Assembly (NCBI GenBank): GCA_023460235.1
Contig: JAEWRE010000066.1
Coordinates: 62,001 to 126,000 of the forward strand
DNA length: 64,000 nt
Direction of reading: 5' to 3'
Source of the DNA: Bacillota bacterium
GTDB lineage: Bacteria; Bacillota; Clostridia; TANB77; CAG-465
The translations under genes and the position numbers were made by a program. The notes below the pieces were generated by a model. That model saw only the letters and a program-made list of their open reading frames with translations. It did no database searches and had not been told where the DNA came from. Shown in pieces: positions 63,423 through 64,000 of the stretch. Position 1 is the stretch's first letter; each line of letters begins with the position of its first letter.

Positions 63423-64000
63423 CTTAAAAAATAGACTTATTTTATCATTTTGTTCTTTAATTTTTATATGTATAGCATTAATGATAATATTAACGAATTC
63501 AGTACTAGATAAACAATTTAGCAATTATGTTATAAAAAGGCAAGAACAAAAAAATAGTGAAATAGTAAGCCAAATAAATGTCCAATATTTAGATAGCAAT
63601 AAATGGAATACTTCCATGATAGAGAGTATTGGTATTAATGCATTAAGTGAAGGTGTAATACTAAAGCTTACGGATGTAAATGGACAAGTTATATGGGATG
63701 CAACAAAGCATAATAATGGATTATGTGCTCAGATGATAGATCATATGGCAGAAAATACACTTAGTAGACACCCTAATTTAAACGGTAGTTATACAGAAAA
63801 AGAGTTTGATGTAATTAGTGAAAATAATAAAGTAGGGATTCTTGAACTTGGATATTATGGACCATTTTATTATAGTGATATGGATCTAAACTTTATAACT
63901 ACATTAAATAATTTATTTATTGTTGTTGCTATAATTTCAATATTTTTTGCTATAATTTTAGCTATTATAATTGCTAGAAATATTGTTAAACCAATAGAAT
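63412..64000 (+). CDS. Sensor histidine kinase, N-terminal part (cut by window end)
   Basis: ATG 63412 lies inside the end of the response regulator gene. The frame stays open to the window edge (196 residues). A membrane helix lies at about 8-28. An extracellular sensor region of about 135 residues follows, containing a single Cys and several His, then a second helix (about 166-188) and IARNIVKPIE, the start of a HAMP domain. The catalytic part is outside the window. It should be the partner of the preceding regulator, possibly sensing copper or envelope stress. Confidence 0.9.
   Translation, partial: MKSSLKNRLILSFCSLIFICIALMIILTNSVLDKQFSNYVIKRQEQKNSEIVSQINVQYLDSNKWNTSMIESIGINALSEGVILKLTDVNGQVIWDATKHNNGLCAQMIDHMAENTLSRHPNLNGSYTEKEFDVISENNKVGILELGYYGPFYYSDMDLNFITTLNNLFIVVAIISIFFAIILAIIIARNIVKPIE

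Overview
The window is very AT-rich, uses AGA, ATA and TTA codons heavily, has strong Shine-Dalgarno sites and starts several genes with TTG or GTG. It carries sporulation genes (spoIIE, spoIVB, spoVD), a clostridial-type division and cell-wall cluster, and a pyruvate:ferredoxin oxidoreductase. This points to an anaerobic, spore-forming, low-GC Firmicute of class Clostridia, probably an uncultured gut-type lineage. It looks like ordinary chromosome with almost all genes on the plus strand. I see no insertion sequence, prophage, CRISPR array or rRNA.

Layout. 1-7000: end of an unknown gene, a cysteine desulfurase, a Na+/alanine-type symporter, a small unknown gene under a palindromic site, a membrane J-domain protein, a large pilin-like surface protein (paralogue 1) and an MscS channel. 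7100-12900: a Bce-type two-component system with its ABC transporter, and an XRE-family membrane regulator. 13000-13550 (minus): tRNA-Lys(CTT) and a rod-shaped ncRNA that looks like 6S RNA. 13600-22300: NMN-adenylyltransferase-like protein, glyA, pgi, a YcxB-like protein, a short rubredoxin, a LiaF-like protein, scpB and addB. 22400-25260: pilin-like paralogue 2. 25400-30830: an unknown coiled-coil protein, spoIIE, a small unknown gene and an SGNH-like protein. 30960-32890: a YtrA-type GntR repressor with its ABC transporter. 33000-44650: mraZ-rsmH-ftsL-spoVD, then murE-mraY-ftsW-murG-divIB-DUF881-sbp, with no murD. 44780-50850: a TIGR04086-like membrane protein, spoIVB, a D,D-carboxypeptidase, a putative HExxH protease, DUF1653 and GNAT genes. 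50960-53960 (minus): a four-subunit PFOR operon. 54240-57000: pilin-like paralogue 3. 57170-64000: an M23 peptidase, rpsO, and a copper-handling operon running into a two-component system cut by the window edge.

The most unusual observations concern two genes. Pilin-like paralogue 2 and spoIVB each have one extra C that puts the body in the +1 frame relative to a good start codon. In both cases the C sits directly before GGAATA, so the interrupted frame reads CGG AAT. By eye I found only one other in-frame CGG in the window. This could be assembly error, gene inactivation, or +1 recoding at a rare or unassigned CGG codon. Separately, the pilin-like proteins end in an FGE-sulfatase/C-type-lectin-like domain. 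The last 47 residues of paralogues 2 and 3 have equal length, an invariant scaffold, divergent exposed-type positions and Arg codons unlike the rest of the gene. This resembles variable proteins of diversity-generating retroelements, although no reverse transcriptase or template repeat lies in this window.
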